Source: Yamagishiella unicocca
Taxonomy: Eukaryota; Chlorophyta; Chlorophyceae; Chlamydomonadales; Volvocaceae
Direction of reading: 5' to 3'
Assembly (NCBI GenBank): GCA_003116995.1
Contig: BDSL01000013.1
Coordinates: 806,001-870,000 of the forward strand
Length of the DNA stretch: 64,000 bases
Of the stretch, positions 24,001 through 35,144 are shown piece by piece (position 1 is the first letter of the stretch; each line of letters opens with the position of its first letter). The notes beneath the pieces were generated by a model that searched no databases, was not told the origin of the DNA, and was given only the letters and a program-made list of their open reading frames with translations. Made by a program: the position numbers and the translations under genes.

Positions 24001-26691
24001 GACACCTGGTTTCGGGCGCATGCTGGAGGGGTGGGAGGAGGGGAGGGGCTGAAAAAAGACGAGTGACATAATCATAGGAGGCGGAGGGAGGCAGGCTGGG
24101 GAGGGAGGCGAGGCGAGGCCGCGGCGCCGGCGGGTGGCGCATGAAGGGATCGTAACTCCGAAGGTCGACGCATCCAGCTCCACGCAGCGGTGTGGGCTGG
24201 GGGCAGGCTGAGCTCGCAGCTCGCGGAGGTGGCACGATGTGGGGCCGGACGGAACCTTGCCGTACCTGGTACGAGCCGTACTTCCGGACCTCCGCCAGGA
24301 AGTGGTACACGACGGGTGTGGGGATGATGTAGCCGATGTTCTCGGCGCCGGGAAGGTTCTGGAAGGCCACGCCCACCACCTGGTCTCCCTGGAGCGCAGG
24401 GCCGCCTGGGGGGGAGGGGGACGGGGTTTGTCGGGGTCGACACGGGGTTCTGTCGTGTCGTGCGACAGTACTTTCCCACACACCCCGCCCAAAGGAATCT
24501 CTCGAGGATGGCAACGAGGCGGCCCCCTCTGTCAGTTTGATCCCTCAAGTGTCGACCGGCAGCAGCAACCGCGCTACCGCCCATCCCGTCCCCCTTACGA
24601 CGCGCACCGCACAACACACGTCGACCATGACCAACCCGCCCTCTTGACTACAGCACCTGTCCACCTCCCCACTGCCCCCCTCCATCTCCCCACTGCCCCC
24701 CTCCATCTCCCCACTGCCCCCCTCCACCTCCCCACTGCCCCCCTCCACCTCCCCACTGCCCCCTCGCAGTGACGCCAGCTCCCCGGCAGGGCTGCAGGCA
24801 GCCCAAGCCACCGCCCGAGCCATGCGATAAGACTGAGTCAGCGCAGCGCAGCGCAGCGCAGCACAGCACAGCATGCTGCCTCGCCGCGGCCCCAGCACGA
24901 CGAGCCCGCACAGGCTTCCGACCAAGCCAAACTCACCGCTGTTTCCTGTGGCGCCGGATGCGGCAAGGGAGGGCGGGGGGGAGGGATGGAAGCAGCAGTG
25001 GGTATGACCGGGTTGGGAGCCGTTGCGAGGGATTGTGAGGCAAACCCGTTACGGGAGGGGGAGGGGGAGGTTCAAAGGTTCAAAGGTTCACCCACCCACC
25101 CACCCACCCACCCACCCACCCACCCACCCACCCACCCACCCACCCACCCACCCACCCACCCACACCCACCCACCCACCCACCCACCCCCACCCCCACCCA
25201 CCCGGGTTAATCGCCGCGTCTATCTGGCAAGCCATCAGGTGGCTCGCTGCGTGCGCGTACTGCGCCACCTCCACCCGGCTGACCACCCCGCTGGTGACGC
25301 TGGTGTTGTCGCCGCCCGTGGGGTAGCCCACCACCACCACGCCCTGCTGCAGCTCCGGAACCGCGCCCAGCTCCAGCGGCAGCATCGCCGTGGGTGTCGA
25401 CCAGAACATCTCGTCCTCCACCGACAGCATGGCCAGGTCGCAATCGTGCCCCACCGCCTGCACGTCTGTCGGGACGGTGCGGAGACGGGGGGAGGGGGGG
25501 GTAAAAGATGGCCGCGAATCCACGGCCACGGTGAATCCGCGAATCCACGGTGGGGAGGGGGGGAGGGAGCCCAGGGAGGAGGAGAATGAGGCCCTCAGCG
25601 GCACGCCTCGATGTCGATGCATGGTGGCTAGTGTGTATGGCGCACACCCCGCCCCCCCCCACCGTCTCCCGTACCTTCCCACACCCCCACACCCCCAGTG
25701 GCCCCCTTGCGCTCCGCCTGCCCTCACCGCCCCCTTGGCATCCCTCCCACACCCACAGCCCCTCGCTATTTCCATGTAACCCCGCCCCGCCCCACCCCCC
25801 TCCGCGTCGCCCCTGCTCACCCGCCCTGTACTTGGTTCCGGAGCCGTGCCGCTTGACGAGCACGTACGTCGCGTCCGCCACCACGTGTGCGTTGGTCAGG
25901 ATGAGGCGGTTGTGTACGACAAAGCCGGTGCCGGTGGACTCGCGCTTGGGGTGGTTCTGCCAGGGCAGCGTGTAGTTGGGGCGGCTGTGGACGGTGTAGA
26001 TCTTGATGATCGAGTCAAGCACGGAGCCCATGCCGTGCGCGTACTGCGCGGGGGGCTCGTTCAGGGCCGCCAGCATGGTGCGGTCGGATTTGATGTGCTG
26101 GGAGTAGGAGCGTGTGGGCGTGAAGGTGCCGCGCGCGGGCGCGGCGGCGGCGGCCTGCACGACCGCTGCCGCGGGCGCGGCACCGAAGGCGGGCGCGGAC
26201 GCATCGCCCTGGGAAGCGGCGGAGGAGGCGGAGGAGGAGGGGGAGGAAGAGGGGGAGGAGCTGGCGGTGGTGGCGGGAGTGAGTGGCCAGGGTTCCGGAG
26301 CGGCGGTGGTGACGGGCCCGGGCTGGGCAGCCCCTGCTGCGGGAGGTGGTGATGCGGTTGCTGAGGGCAGGCCGTCCATCATGGCGTCGTCTGCGCTGGC
26401 TCTGGGGGCAGTTGGGAGGAGCCCCGGGGCTGGGAGCGTGGCGCAGGACGGGGGCAGCAGGGTGGTGCGGTGGAGGGGGCGGGCGGAGCTTGACGCGCTT
26501 CGCGCTGTCGGAGCCGCCTGCGAGCCATGAGATGGTTGGCTTTCGGCGCTGATAGGTGACTCCCAGATGTTGCTGCTGCCAGACGCAACGCTACATGCGG
26601 TCCGCGCGCGCGGGCGATGGGGCGCATGCGCGGCGCCCGTGGCCAGGCGCGATTGCTGCTGGCCAAGGCCGATCAAGCGGTGCAGCGGCAT
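21043..26691 (-). CDS. Deg/HtrA-family serine protease (Deg9/Deg10-like)
   Basis: Exons (minus): 26691-25821, 25465-25202, 24945-24937, 24405-24266, 23915-23787, 23544-23490, 22916-22828, 22490-22239, 21940-21768, 21121-21043; 686 aa, all junctions GT-AG and in phase. About 200 N-terminal residues are Ala/Ser/Pro-rich and may include an organelle transit peptide. The trypsin-like domain shows His269 (LTNAHVVAD), Asp300 (HDCDLAML) and Ser381 (GNSGGPAL). A PDZ domain follows ([38 protein letters not shown]) and then a second, degenerate PDZ-like region ending [13 protein letters not shown]. This layout fits plant Deg9/Deg10 proteases, ATP-independent enzymes that remove damaged proteins. The catalytic serine sits on a 9-nt microexon. 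It is transcribed divergently from the HAD phosphatase. Confidence 0.93.
23062..23178. repeat. Hexanucleotide array (CCCCCG)n, about 19 copies
   Basis: A near-pure hexanucleotide array lies in the intron 22917-23489 of the protease. In the sense (minus) transcript it reads (CGGGGG)n, a strong G-quadruplex candidate. Plus-strand ORFs of poly-proline here are artefacts. Confidence 0.97.
23349..23425. repeat. 21-bp tandem repeat, about four copies
   Basis: CGTCCAACGCCCAGCGAACA-A units lie in the same protease intron as the hexanucleotide array. Confidence 0.9.
24662..24768. repeat. 21-bp C-rich tandem repeat, five copies
   Basis: CTCCCCACTGCCCCCCTCCA-type units lie in the intron just 3' (in transcript sense) of the 9-nt microexon. 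The sense transcript carries runs of G4 to G6. Confidence 0.92.
24937..24945 (-). other. 9-nt microexon encoding the catalytic serine
   Basis: Minus-strand GAAACAGCG is bounded by CCACAG before and GTGAGT after. Joined in phase 1 between 25202 and 24405 it turns INP-G-G-P into INPGNSGGP, restoring the Deg active-site motif. Without it the enzyme lacks its nucleophile. Frame is kept on both sides. Confidence 0.92.
25088..25203. repeat. (CCCA)n tetranucleotide array
   Basis: Almost pure CCCA repeats abut the donor site at 25201-25200 of the intron just 5' of the microexon. In the sense transcript this is (TGGG)n starting at the splice donor itself. Confidence 0.97.
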
Positions 26692-27237
26692 GCCACCTGG
26701 CTGCCTTCGGTGCGCCGCACTTAAAAGAGTAGGGGCTGGACTCCCGAGACCGGCGGCTGACAAATGTAATCGAGAGAAGACAGCTGAAGCCGGATGGTGT
26801 GACGCGCTGAGAGCTTTGCGCCAAAATCGTGTGACTTGACCCGCGACACTGCCGTGGGCCATTAGGGCGGGGCCCGGCGCCCCGACGCCAACAAATGCAC
26901 GCAGCAAGGGTTCACAGAGCGACAAACGTCCTGTATCTTTATAGATCCGTGTGATCATATATGAAAGAATAACTCAGATGCAAATAACACCCACTGATTA
27001 GCTTTCGCTGATGACATTTCGCATTTCGCGTTTTCGCCCACGGCATTGTTTCGTACACTCGGTCCTCATGCACCTTGCGGCACGATACGCGAGCTTACAG
27101 ACATACATATATTATACGTTAGCAATTTTGACACTATGAAAAATATCCGGACCAACGCACCCTTGCATATCGGTACATACTGGCAGCCCTAGCTTGCGCG
27201 CTCCCGTCAATCTCCTGACCCGCAGGGGCCTACGCCC
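26692..27237. promoter_or_regulatory. Shared promoter interval of the divergent Deg and HAD genes
   Basis: Only 546 bp separate the two start codons, which face away from each other. The middle part (26935-27160) is clearly more AT-rich than the rest. A TTAAAAG-like box at 26721-26727 and AT-rich stretches near 26938-26960 and 27108-27118 are candidates, but no transcription start can be fixed by eye. Confidence 0.5.
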
Positions 27238-30200
27238 ATGACTCGCGGGCAACATGGACGGCAGCTGCTGCAGCGGGTGGGGCCATTGGTGCACCGCACC
27301 CCACACTGGAACACGCCCCCCCCCCACCCCAACCCCCTTCCAAATGCCACGTCCTGGCGCCACCTGCTGCTGCAGGCGGCGGCCTTAGTGCACCAGCTCC
27401 GAACCCAACAGCGAACCCAGACCCAGACCCTCGCATGCCCAGATGCGCTCTTTCGCCCGCTCTACACAGCGCCGGTGACGAGCAGCCCGTGCCCCGGCGG
27501 GCCTCCCGCCTTTTCCTTCGACATAGACGGAGTGAGTATCGCCCCTGGGGCAACCTCGCGCGAGCAAGGAAGACCAACCGGTCATACGTAAATTCCGAGC
27601 GTGAGGGAGGGACTCCTTACCACCTGTTGATGCAAGAGGCCGTGAGGTGCCGCGGACAAGGCCAAACACAGGCGTGTGCGGTTGCGGTTGCGGCTGTACG
27701 CAGCGAGTGTGACTTGGCGGAGAGTCTGGACCTAAATTGCTAGCGCGCCCCCGGCCGCACCTTCCGTCCGCCGCCGCTTCCCTGGAGCTCGCGTTCCGCT
27801 GCGATCGCAACCGCGTGGTGGTGAACCAGCCCGCCGCCAGGTTGGTTCCGGAGCGGGTGTGACATGGCATCACGTGGTGCGCTGTCGTACTGCGCCGCGC
27901 AGGTGCTCATCCGGGGTAGAGACGTGCTGCCGGAGGCGCTGGAGGCGGTCAGGAAGGTGAGGCGGTGCGGCGGTGAAGAGAGCCTCGGGCCCCCCCCCAT
28001 GTGTTTTCTGGCATCCACGGGTCTTCCTCGAACCCCCCCTCCCATGTCGTGCTGCGCTGTGCTGCGCTGCGCTGTGCTGCGCTGCGCTGTGCTGCGTGCC
28101 GTGCTGTGCTGCGTGCTGTGGCCTGCATGCTGGGCTGCGTGCTGTGGCCTGGATGCTGAGCTGCGTGCTGTGGCCTGCCATGCGCTGCCACACGGTGGCT
28201 CATCCTAAGATGGCGGCTCGCCCGGCCGGAGGGCCTCATACGTCGGGCCTGCGCGGGGCTCGCCTGCGGAGGGAGCGGGGGCAGAGAGCAGACCCCGTGA
28301 GATGACGCAGGAGGACCTGGGGGCGGTGGGGTGAGTTCGCGGTCAGCGCGACGGTCGTATCGCTCGCCATCGCAACCGGCTACCTCCCTCACCCCCCCTT
28401 GCTTTGCCGGCCGTGGATTGCGGATTCTCTATAAAACTCCCCATGGCCCGCCTACCCCCAGTCCCCTCATCCTACCCCCAGTTCCCTCATTCTACCCCCA
28501 GTTCATTCCCTCCCGCATGCCATGCCCTCCCCCCACCTTGCGCCGTGGATTCGCGGATTCTCTTATCAAACCCCACCTCGCGCCAGCTCACGACCCCGGA
28601 GGGCGAGTGGCGCTACCCGGTGGTGTTCATGACTAACGGCGGCGGCGTGTGCGAGGAGCGCAAGGCGGAGCAGCTGTCCGGCTGGCTGGGAGTCAAGGTG
28701 TCAGCGGCGCAGGTGGGGCCGCAGGGGAGATGCTGGGAGGGTGTTGGGAGCGCCTGAAGTGCGAGGCCAGGAGACGTCGGCCGAGGCACGTGCTTGCGCT
28801 TCGATATACACACCCACACCATGTCGCGCACGGCTGCCACTTTCTCACATAGTGCCCGCCCGTAGCTGATCGGGGCAACTAACAACGTGATATTACATTC
28901 CTCGTGTAAGGCCGGCCCTGATGCTTCGCGCCGCCTTGTGTTTTTGGCACTGGGCACAACCCCACGGCCGCCAGGTCATCCTCGCGCACACAATGCGAGA
29001 CCTGGTTCCAGAGCTGGCTCAGCGGCCTGTGCTGGTTTCGGGGCGCGGCGACGTGCTCAACGTGGCCCGCTCCTACGGCTTCCAGCGGGTGCTCCACACC
29101 CGGGAGCTGGGTCGAGCCATGCCCGCCGCCACACCCTTCTCCACGTACCCACCGGGTGGGTCAACATGAAGGGCAGGGCAGCGAGGAAAGCCGTGAGCCG
29201 ACAGGGCAGCGAGGAAAGCCGTGAGGCCGACAAGGCGGGACGTTCGCACCCAGCTTGTCTGCTGTGTGGCTGGTTCGTGTCCTGCCCCCGTCCGTGGTCC
29301 TCGCGCGATGATCAGGCATCAAGACCTCTCGCACGGGGACCTAACACGTTTCGGACGGGACGTCAGCGTGAGGCTGAGCTCTGTGGGGCTGCGCCTTCGC
29401 CTCCTGTCATCCGCTGCCCCCGTACGGCAACAACCCCTGGTGCCCTGATGCCCGGCCCGACCCGCCGACGTCCTGCGTCCTGCGGCCACACTGCAGAGGA
29501 GGAGCGGCCTTCATCAAGCGGGGTTCCGGAGCCGAGGCCGGAGGTCAAGGCCGACGCTATGGGCGCGGGCGCGGGCCGCGGCGGCGGCCGTGGCGGTGCC
29601 GGGGTAGCTCCCAGTGGGTCCCCCTCCCCACCCTGCGCCAGCCCGGGGCCCTCTGAGGGCCGTTGCTGTCCGGTGCGGGACCTGGGTTTGGCCACGGAGG
29701 CACACCCGCTGCACGCGGTGCTGGTGATGACGGACCCGGACGATTGGTGAGACGCCGATGTGGGGGTTGCAAGGGGCTCGGGGGCTTCAGTGGAGGGCGC
29801 ACCTGTGCTAGCGGGGGGGGGTGATAAGGGAATCCGCGATTTACGGCCGAAAAACCGAGGGCGGTGAAGGTGACGGTCCAGCGGCAAAGAGACGCGGGGG
29901 GAGCACGTCCGCGGGCAGCCTGCAGGCGTCAGCCTCCGCGGTGATGCCATCGCTCTGCGCCACTTGCAGACGCTTGGGTGATGCTCGTTGGATATGTACT
30001 GCTGCCGCTGATGATGATGGTGCTGCTGCTGATAATAATTACTGCTGCTGATGCTGATGCATGCTGATGCTGATGCTGATGCTTTCGCGCCAGGTACCGG
30101 GATGCCCAGCTTATTTGTGATGTGCTGACCGGCGCGGGGGTGCCGACACGCTCGGCGGCGGCGGCGGCCTCCGCAGGTGAGACCGTAGCGGCTGGCAACC

Positions 30201-32607
30201 ACCACCATTACCGCCATCACCACAACCAAAAACAAACAACACCTACACCAACACCAACACCGGGCGCTGGCATTTTGCGTGTGGGGTGCAGATAAGGAAT
30301 GCATACAACCAGACATTCAACGCACGCCTCCCTCCAGACAGCAGAACCGTTTAGAATGTCTGTCCTAAACGGTTTTTCTCGCATCCACGGGTCTTCCTCG
30401 CAACCCCCCGGCCAGCACCTTGCCTTATCATTGCGCGCCCCTCCCGGCAACGGCTCCGGAACCCGGACCCATTGCTCCGAAACTCCGATCCCGATTGCAG
30501 GCGCACCGCCCGTCAAGCTGGTGTTCTCCAACCCAGGTGCGTGTTGCTGATGACGGCGGTAGCTGCCCTGCCAGCACGCTAGGCAGGTACCAGCGCCACC
30601 TCGCACCGCCACCTCGCACCCCCACCTCGCACCCCCACCCCCCACCCCCACCTCATGTGCGCGCGTCAAGGCGTCGTTCCAGCCTAGCAGCTGGACGTGG
30701 CGGTTGGGGGGGAGGAGACTCGTGCTCCGACCCGAAAGAGGAACCGGAGCGGCGGGTACACCCTCCTAGCTGCGCTCCCCCGGCTGCAGCCTGGGCCTGA
30801 CTGAATACACGGACTGGGTCGGTCCCCTTCGCTGGCCGGCTGGTGGCTTCAGGTCCAGTTGCCAACAAGCTACAGCCGTGTTTGGGCCCTACGTCACTTC
30901 TGTGTGACGCGACCAGGATCCAGCGTGTACGCAGCTACCGCTACTGCTAGGGGTGCATTGGCTCAGCCACGGTGTGACGCCTTCTGTTGTTTCAGTGCGG
31001 TGGTACTCCGATGGGGGCCCCGATCCTCTGAAGGCGGGCCCCCGGTGCCAATCACGCACCAATCACGCACCAATCACGCACCAATCACGCACCAACAAAG
31101 TTTCCCTGGCATGCACACGCATACGCGTGTTGCCAACAAGAGATTGCGCGCAATCTCTTCGGCTCGTTCTCCTACGTCGTTTACTAGTGCTTCTGTGCCA
31201 CCCCCCTTGCAGACACAGTGCCAGCCGTTATACCTATGTCGTGTAACCGGTCTTTGTGCCAACCCCTTGCAGACTTGCTGTGGGCGAACGAGTTCCCCAA
31301 GAACCGCTTCGGCCAGGGCGCCTTCGCCCACATGGTCCTATCCCTATACTCGCGACTCACCGGCGGCGCGCGACCGCAGCTCGTCACCTTCTACGGCAAG
31401 CCAAATCCACAGCCGTACAGGTCCGTTGCGGCAGGCCGGGTCCTGCCGGGTTCACTCGGTGCTCTTCGCAATCCTTGAGAGCCCGCGCGCGGCCCCTCCG
31501 GACGCGGACGCGGACGCGGAGGCTTCTCTTACAGGCTGGCTACTGCGCCATCGAAGGGATAACACAGCTCCGACCATCCTACCTACTGGGCCAGTTGCGC
31601 GGATTAGCCGCGACCGTTGCCGCCGCCGTGGCCATACTACGCCCCGTTGCCGAAACTGGCTTTTGGATCCTGGATCCGCCGTCGTCGCGGGCGCCTGTCA
31701 GGTTATACCGGTGTAGCCCCAATGCCACAGCTACCAGCACCTCGCGACTCGCTCGCTACCACCCCCGCTGTCCGCAACCGCCCCCTTGGTATGGTCGTGG
31801 TCTGGAACCCACTGTAACCGTTACAACAACACCCCCCCCCCTAAGGCTGGCGGAGCGCCTGCTTGTGGCCGAGGCGAAGCGACTCGGGCTGCAGCTGCCG
31901 GAGGTGCCGGCCGGGGTGCTGCCGCTCAGTGGCATCTACGCCGTAGGGGACAACCCCGCGGCTGATGTGCGCGGAGCCAACCAGGCGGGAGCGCCCTGGG
32001 TGTCCGTGCTGGTGCGCACAGGTGAGAGGGCGGCTGGGTGGCACGTGCCAGAGTGCGAGGGTCGGGAGGAGGCGGCAGCTGGGCGGCGCTGTGCGTGCGC
32101 GTCAGGGCTGGGGCTGGGCGTGCGTGTCAGGTGGGGGCCGCACGCGTGTGAGCGGTGGCCGACGTCGGTTCTGTGGCGTGGCAGCATCGAGGGCTGCGTT
32201 TGTGACCAACAGAGCAGCTCGCGGAAATCTTAACCAGTCAGGTCAAACAGTGTGTGTAGCAGAAAAAAATAATATAAATATTAATAGAAAGGATAACAGA
32301 AGGATAACGGAAAAAGAGTGCACTTACGGAAACACGCGGCGTACATGTAGGTAGTTGCCCATGCGGTAGTTGCCCATGCCTGCCGCACCTCGACCCGTGC
32401 ACGGCTTGGGCCGCTTGGGCTGCTTGTCCTGCTTGTGCCGACCCCGGCGGCCCCCTGCGTGACTCCCTCCTGCCTGCAGGCGTGTTTCAGGGCCCCGGCT
32501 CCAACTGCGATGTGGACACCGCGAAGGTGGCGGTGGACGACGTCTCGGCGGCGGTGGGTGCGGCACTGCACCACACCAGGAACCTGCGCTGGCACAGCAT
32601 GCGGTGA
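27238..32607 (+). CDS. HAD-superfamily phosphatase of the CECR5/HDHD5 type
   Basis: Exons: 27238-27531, 27903-27956, 28587-28712, 28975-29155, 29497-29746, 30094-30176, 30501-30536, 31273-31420, 31846-32021, 32480-32607; 491 aa, all junctions in phase. HAD motifs are in order: I, FDIDGVLIRG with nucleophile Asp95 and Asp97; II, VVFMTNGGG with Thr132; III, YGKPNPQPY with Lys384; IV, AVGDNPAADVRGANQAG with Asp426 and Asp431. The cap region between motifs II and III contains VLVSGRGDVLNVARSYGF, VMTDPDDW and LLWANEFP...RFGQGAF, as in the CECR5 family, which is often mitochondrial. The N-terminus (HGRQLLQRVGPLVHR) could be a mitochondrial presequence. Substrate unknown. The acceptor at 29496 is the least certain junction. 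TGTAA at 32938-32942 may be the poly(A) signal. Confidence 0.92.
28003..28035 (+). repeat. Dispersed repeat family A, short copy
   Basis: TTTTCTGGCATCCACGGGTC followed by TTCCTCGAACC also occurs, with more flanking sequence, at 21569-21630 and 30351-30410 (+), 57820-57895 and 60540-60615 (reverse), and in diverged form at 44408-44456. All copies are intronic. Confidence 0.75.
30351..30410 (+). repeat. Dispersed repeat family A, longer copy
   Basis: This copy includes TGTCTGTCCTAAACGG upstream of the conserved TCGCATCCACGGGTCTTCCT core, as does the copy at 21569-21630. It lies in the intron before the 36-nt exon of the HAD gene. Confidence 0.75.
31048..31094. repeat. 11-bp tandem repeat, four copies
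   Basis: CAATCACGCAC is repeated four times in an intron of the HAD gene. Confidence 0.9.
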
Positions 32608-34111
32608 TGCATGCGGAGGTGGCCGCGGCAGCTGTCCGCGGATTGAGCGCGCGCTCGGCGGGAGCCGGTGGCTGTGAATCTGTGGTCATCAACGATCATC
32701 CGGCATGTTGATGGTGGTGATTCGGCTTAGATTGGTTTTGTGCCCATGGAGGGCCCTGCCAGCTGCAGTGCAGTGCGTCAGCTGAGTGGTGGCGCCATCT
32801 TTCCAATGGTCGGCTTATTACTGTACGGCAGGCAGTTGGGGCAGTGGCAGTGTGGCCAGGCGCTGGGCAGACAGCGGTCGGCACACAGCGCAGCGTGCGT
32901 GTAGTGCGAGCCAAGGGACCAAGGCGCCCGCTGCCGGTGTAAGGCGCCTTCGATGGAGTCAGCACTGTTACCAATGAAGGAACGAGTGTGCGGGTGACAC
33001 TCGGCATGGGCTTTGATGGCCGCTACTGCCGCTCCTGCGTGCGGTCCACCAGGCCAGGGCTGAAGACGCGCCGACGGATGCTTGCCTCCTGGCGACGTGC
33101 CCGCCCTAGGCGCGTGACCCGCTCGATGCTGTGGCTCCTGCGCCGTCGGCCGCACCCCAACAGAGGCAGCACGGAACCAGGGAGCCGAGCTGGGTATAGG
33201 ATCGCGCGGCCAAACTGGATGGACCTGGGTCATAACGCCTCCGCAGGGCCGCAGGCCGTGTGGCGACGCTAGCTGCTCGCGTGTTGGGACGCAAGCACTC
33301 AACCTTTCAGGCACACACGCTTCATGTTTACACAAATCCGTGAAGGCAGCACCACTCCCTGTGCCACTGGCGCCACTCCCTGTGCACAGCAGTGAGGCAG
33401 CTCTGCGAATCAAGGCCGCGCGCAAGAGCCATTCGACAACGTCCGATCCAGCTATAGCCATAGCAGGGCATGGCGCCATCCCAGTGACGGCAATCTTCTA
33501 CAGCCTCTCGCCCAACCCCGCCCGAGTACCCTCGGCGGGGCAGGGTGAGGCAGTGCGATCCACCACCGCAATCTGTATCGTCAATAGCAGCGAAGATGCG
33601 CAATTAAACGCCACAGTCGACCTACTAGGTGGACAACGTCAACTGGCGAAACCCTGATTATAAGTGCTGCCTCCAGCCACGGCTGTGGTCCGCATGCAAT
33701 ATGGGAACGCTGCTGATCCTTAGCGCTCCCTAGCCACCGTTCCGCTGCGAGGAACTCTTATGGTGCCGTCGGAAGACGATCCAATGCTGTGCTGGCAGCA
33801 GTCGAGCGACCGCCACGACACGTTGAAACTGGATGCAACAACAACGACCTCCCTAGCAGTGCGGGACCCCGGGATCTTCCTCTCATACCCTCCATTGCGG
33901 ATATTAACTGCATTGCCCTAATATGAAACATGATACCTATGGAAAGCATGTCTTAATGGCCGGTTGCGCCAGCCAACCCGAGCCGCTGGCCGCCACGTTG
34001 CAAGCAACGCCCAAAGTTACCATCTCCACTAGCGCGAACCCAGTCCGTGACTTCCTCTTCCAGAAACTGTCTAATAACAAGCGAACGCACTCGCAGCACG
34101 ACCGCCGGGCT
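32608..34111. other. Intergenic region, no supported gene
   Basis: The HAD gene and the small membrane-protein gene converge here, so this is mostly 3' untranslated sequence. A TGTAA motif lies at 32938-32942. A minus-strand frame of 233 codons at 32778-33479 shows no recognisable motif and is not accepted as a gene. Confidence 0.5.
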
Positions 34112-34417
34112 CTACACCTTGCCCATCTTGGCCTTCTGCTGCGCCAGTATCTCCCGCGGTGTGCGCCATTCGAAGGCCGCGGTGCCCTTGCGGGCCTTAT
34201 CGCGCGGCGAGGACGCGGCTCCCTTGCCCCCCCCCTTGGCGGATCTGACGCCGCCGGCGCCGCCGGCCGCCCGTCGGGTCTTGTACAGCAGCCACGCCCA
34301 GAACAGGAACGCCACTGCGTGGCACGCCACCAGCACCACCACTAGCCCCTCAAAGTGGTGCCAGGGGTCCTTGTGGTGATGCTCGTGCTCGCGGCCGAGG
34401 ACCACGTGCTTGGGCAT
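34112..34417 (-). CDS. Small single-TM protein, 101 aa
   Basis: The single-exon frame starts MPKHVVLGREHEHHH, rich in His. One membrane segment follows (about residues 25-45, LVVVLVACHAVAFLFWAWLL), then a basic, Gly/Lys-rich tail. The same layout, His-rich start then LVxVLVxxHxxAxLFW, recurs in the next gene upstream, so these are diverged tandem duplicates. That recurrence is the main reason for calling it coding. I do not recognise the family. The tail KTRRAAGG is likely cytosolic or stromal by the positive-inside rule. Confidence 0.6.
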   Translation of the reverse strand: MPKHVVLGREHEHHHKDPWHHFEGLVVVLVACHAVAFLFWAWLLYKTRRAAGGAGGVRSAKGGGKGAASSPRDKARKGTAAFEWRTPREILAQQKAKMGKV

Positions 34418-34652
34418 GGCGGTTGGTTGGCTGGCTCACTGAGCGATGCAGCAGCGAACGCCGCAAACGCGGCCAACAACGGCGCTCTGCCCAGGCCCTG
34501 ACGGCCTATGTCCGCGCAGCTGCTGTGCGAGCTCAGTACACTGCACGGGTGCGTGGTAGCGATCGGGGAAGGCTAGCTCCCAAGGGTGCAGATCCGGCGG
34601 GTTGCGTGGGAGCTTATTACCACGTCGACAGCTGCTGCTAGAACCGATCTGC

Positions 34653-34829
34653 TTAGTCGCGCTTCTCGTCGGTTTTGCTGCTGCCTGACGAAGGGCTGAC
34701 CACAAGCATGATTAGCCAGAAGAGAAGCGCAGCTAGATGAAGCCCGACGAGAACCATGACAAGCGTCCCCCATCCCTGAAGCATATCATGGCCAGGGACG
34801 AGGCGGGTTGCATGGTGAAAACCGCTCAT
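34653..34829 (-). CDS. Small single-TM protein, 58 aa, tandem paralogue
   Basis: The chosen start at 34829 gives MSGFHHATRLVPGHD, then one membrane segment (TLVMVLVGLHLAALLFWLIM, about residues 22-41) and a short charged tail SKTDEKRD. The frame stays open upstream to 35084, but the start used here matches its neighbour, whose membrane segment also begins about 20 residues in. The two genes are 235 bp apart on the same strand. Function unknown. It lies divergent to the cupin gene, whose start is 315 bp away. Confidence 0.55.
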   Translation of the reverse strand: MSGFHHATRLVPGHDMLQGWGTLVMVLVGLHLAALLFWLIMLVVSPSSGSSKTDEKRD

Positions 34830-35144
34830 GTCAACTGTGTTAATGCTGAAGGTATCGTCCAATGATAAACGATGTTGTCCAAGGAACACGACAGGGGATC
34901 TTGTCGGGGCTTCCCCCTTCCAAGGTGTTGGCAAAGTACTGGCGATAGTACGTATGTGGCGTGGTTTACCAGCGCACTTGAACTTGCGAAACGATAGTTT
35001 CATGCGGCGGTACGACTTACAACATGAAATGTATATGGACGACATCAGTTCCATCCAGCTGTGCATACACAGGCGGACATACAAATCAGCTCCACTCTAG
35101 CGCACTAAACACTTTCTGGGGTTCTGCTTTTGTGACGGCACAGA

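Noticed and set aside
25207..25820. Continuous reading of the protease frame through 25820-25466
   Set aside because: The homologous protein requires an intron between KYRA and [10 protein letters not shown]; donor 25820-25819 and acceptor 25467-25466 fit in phase.
32778..33479. 233-codon minus-strand ORF
   Set aside because: No motif, low-complexity composition, and it lies in the expected 3' region of two convergent genes.
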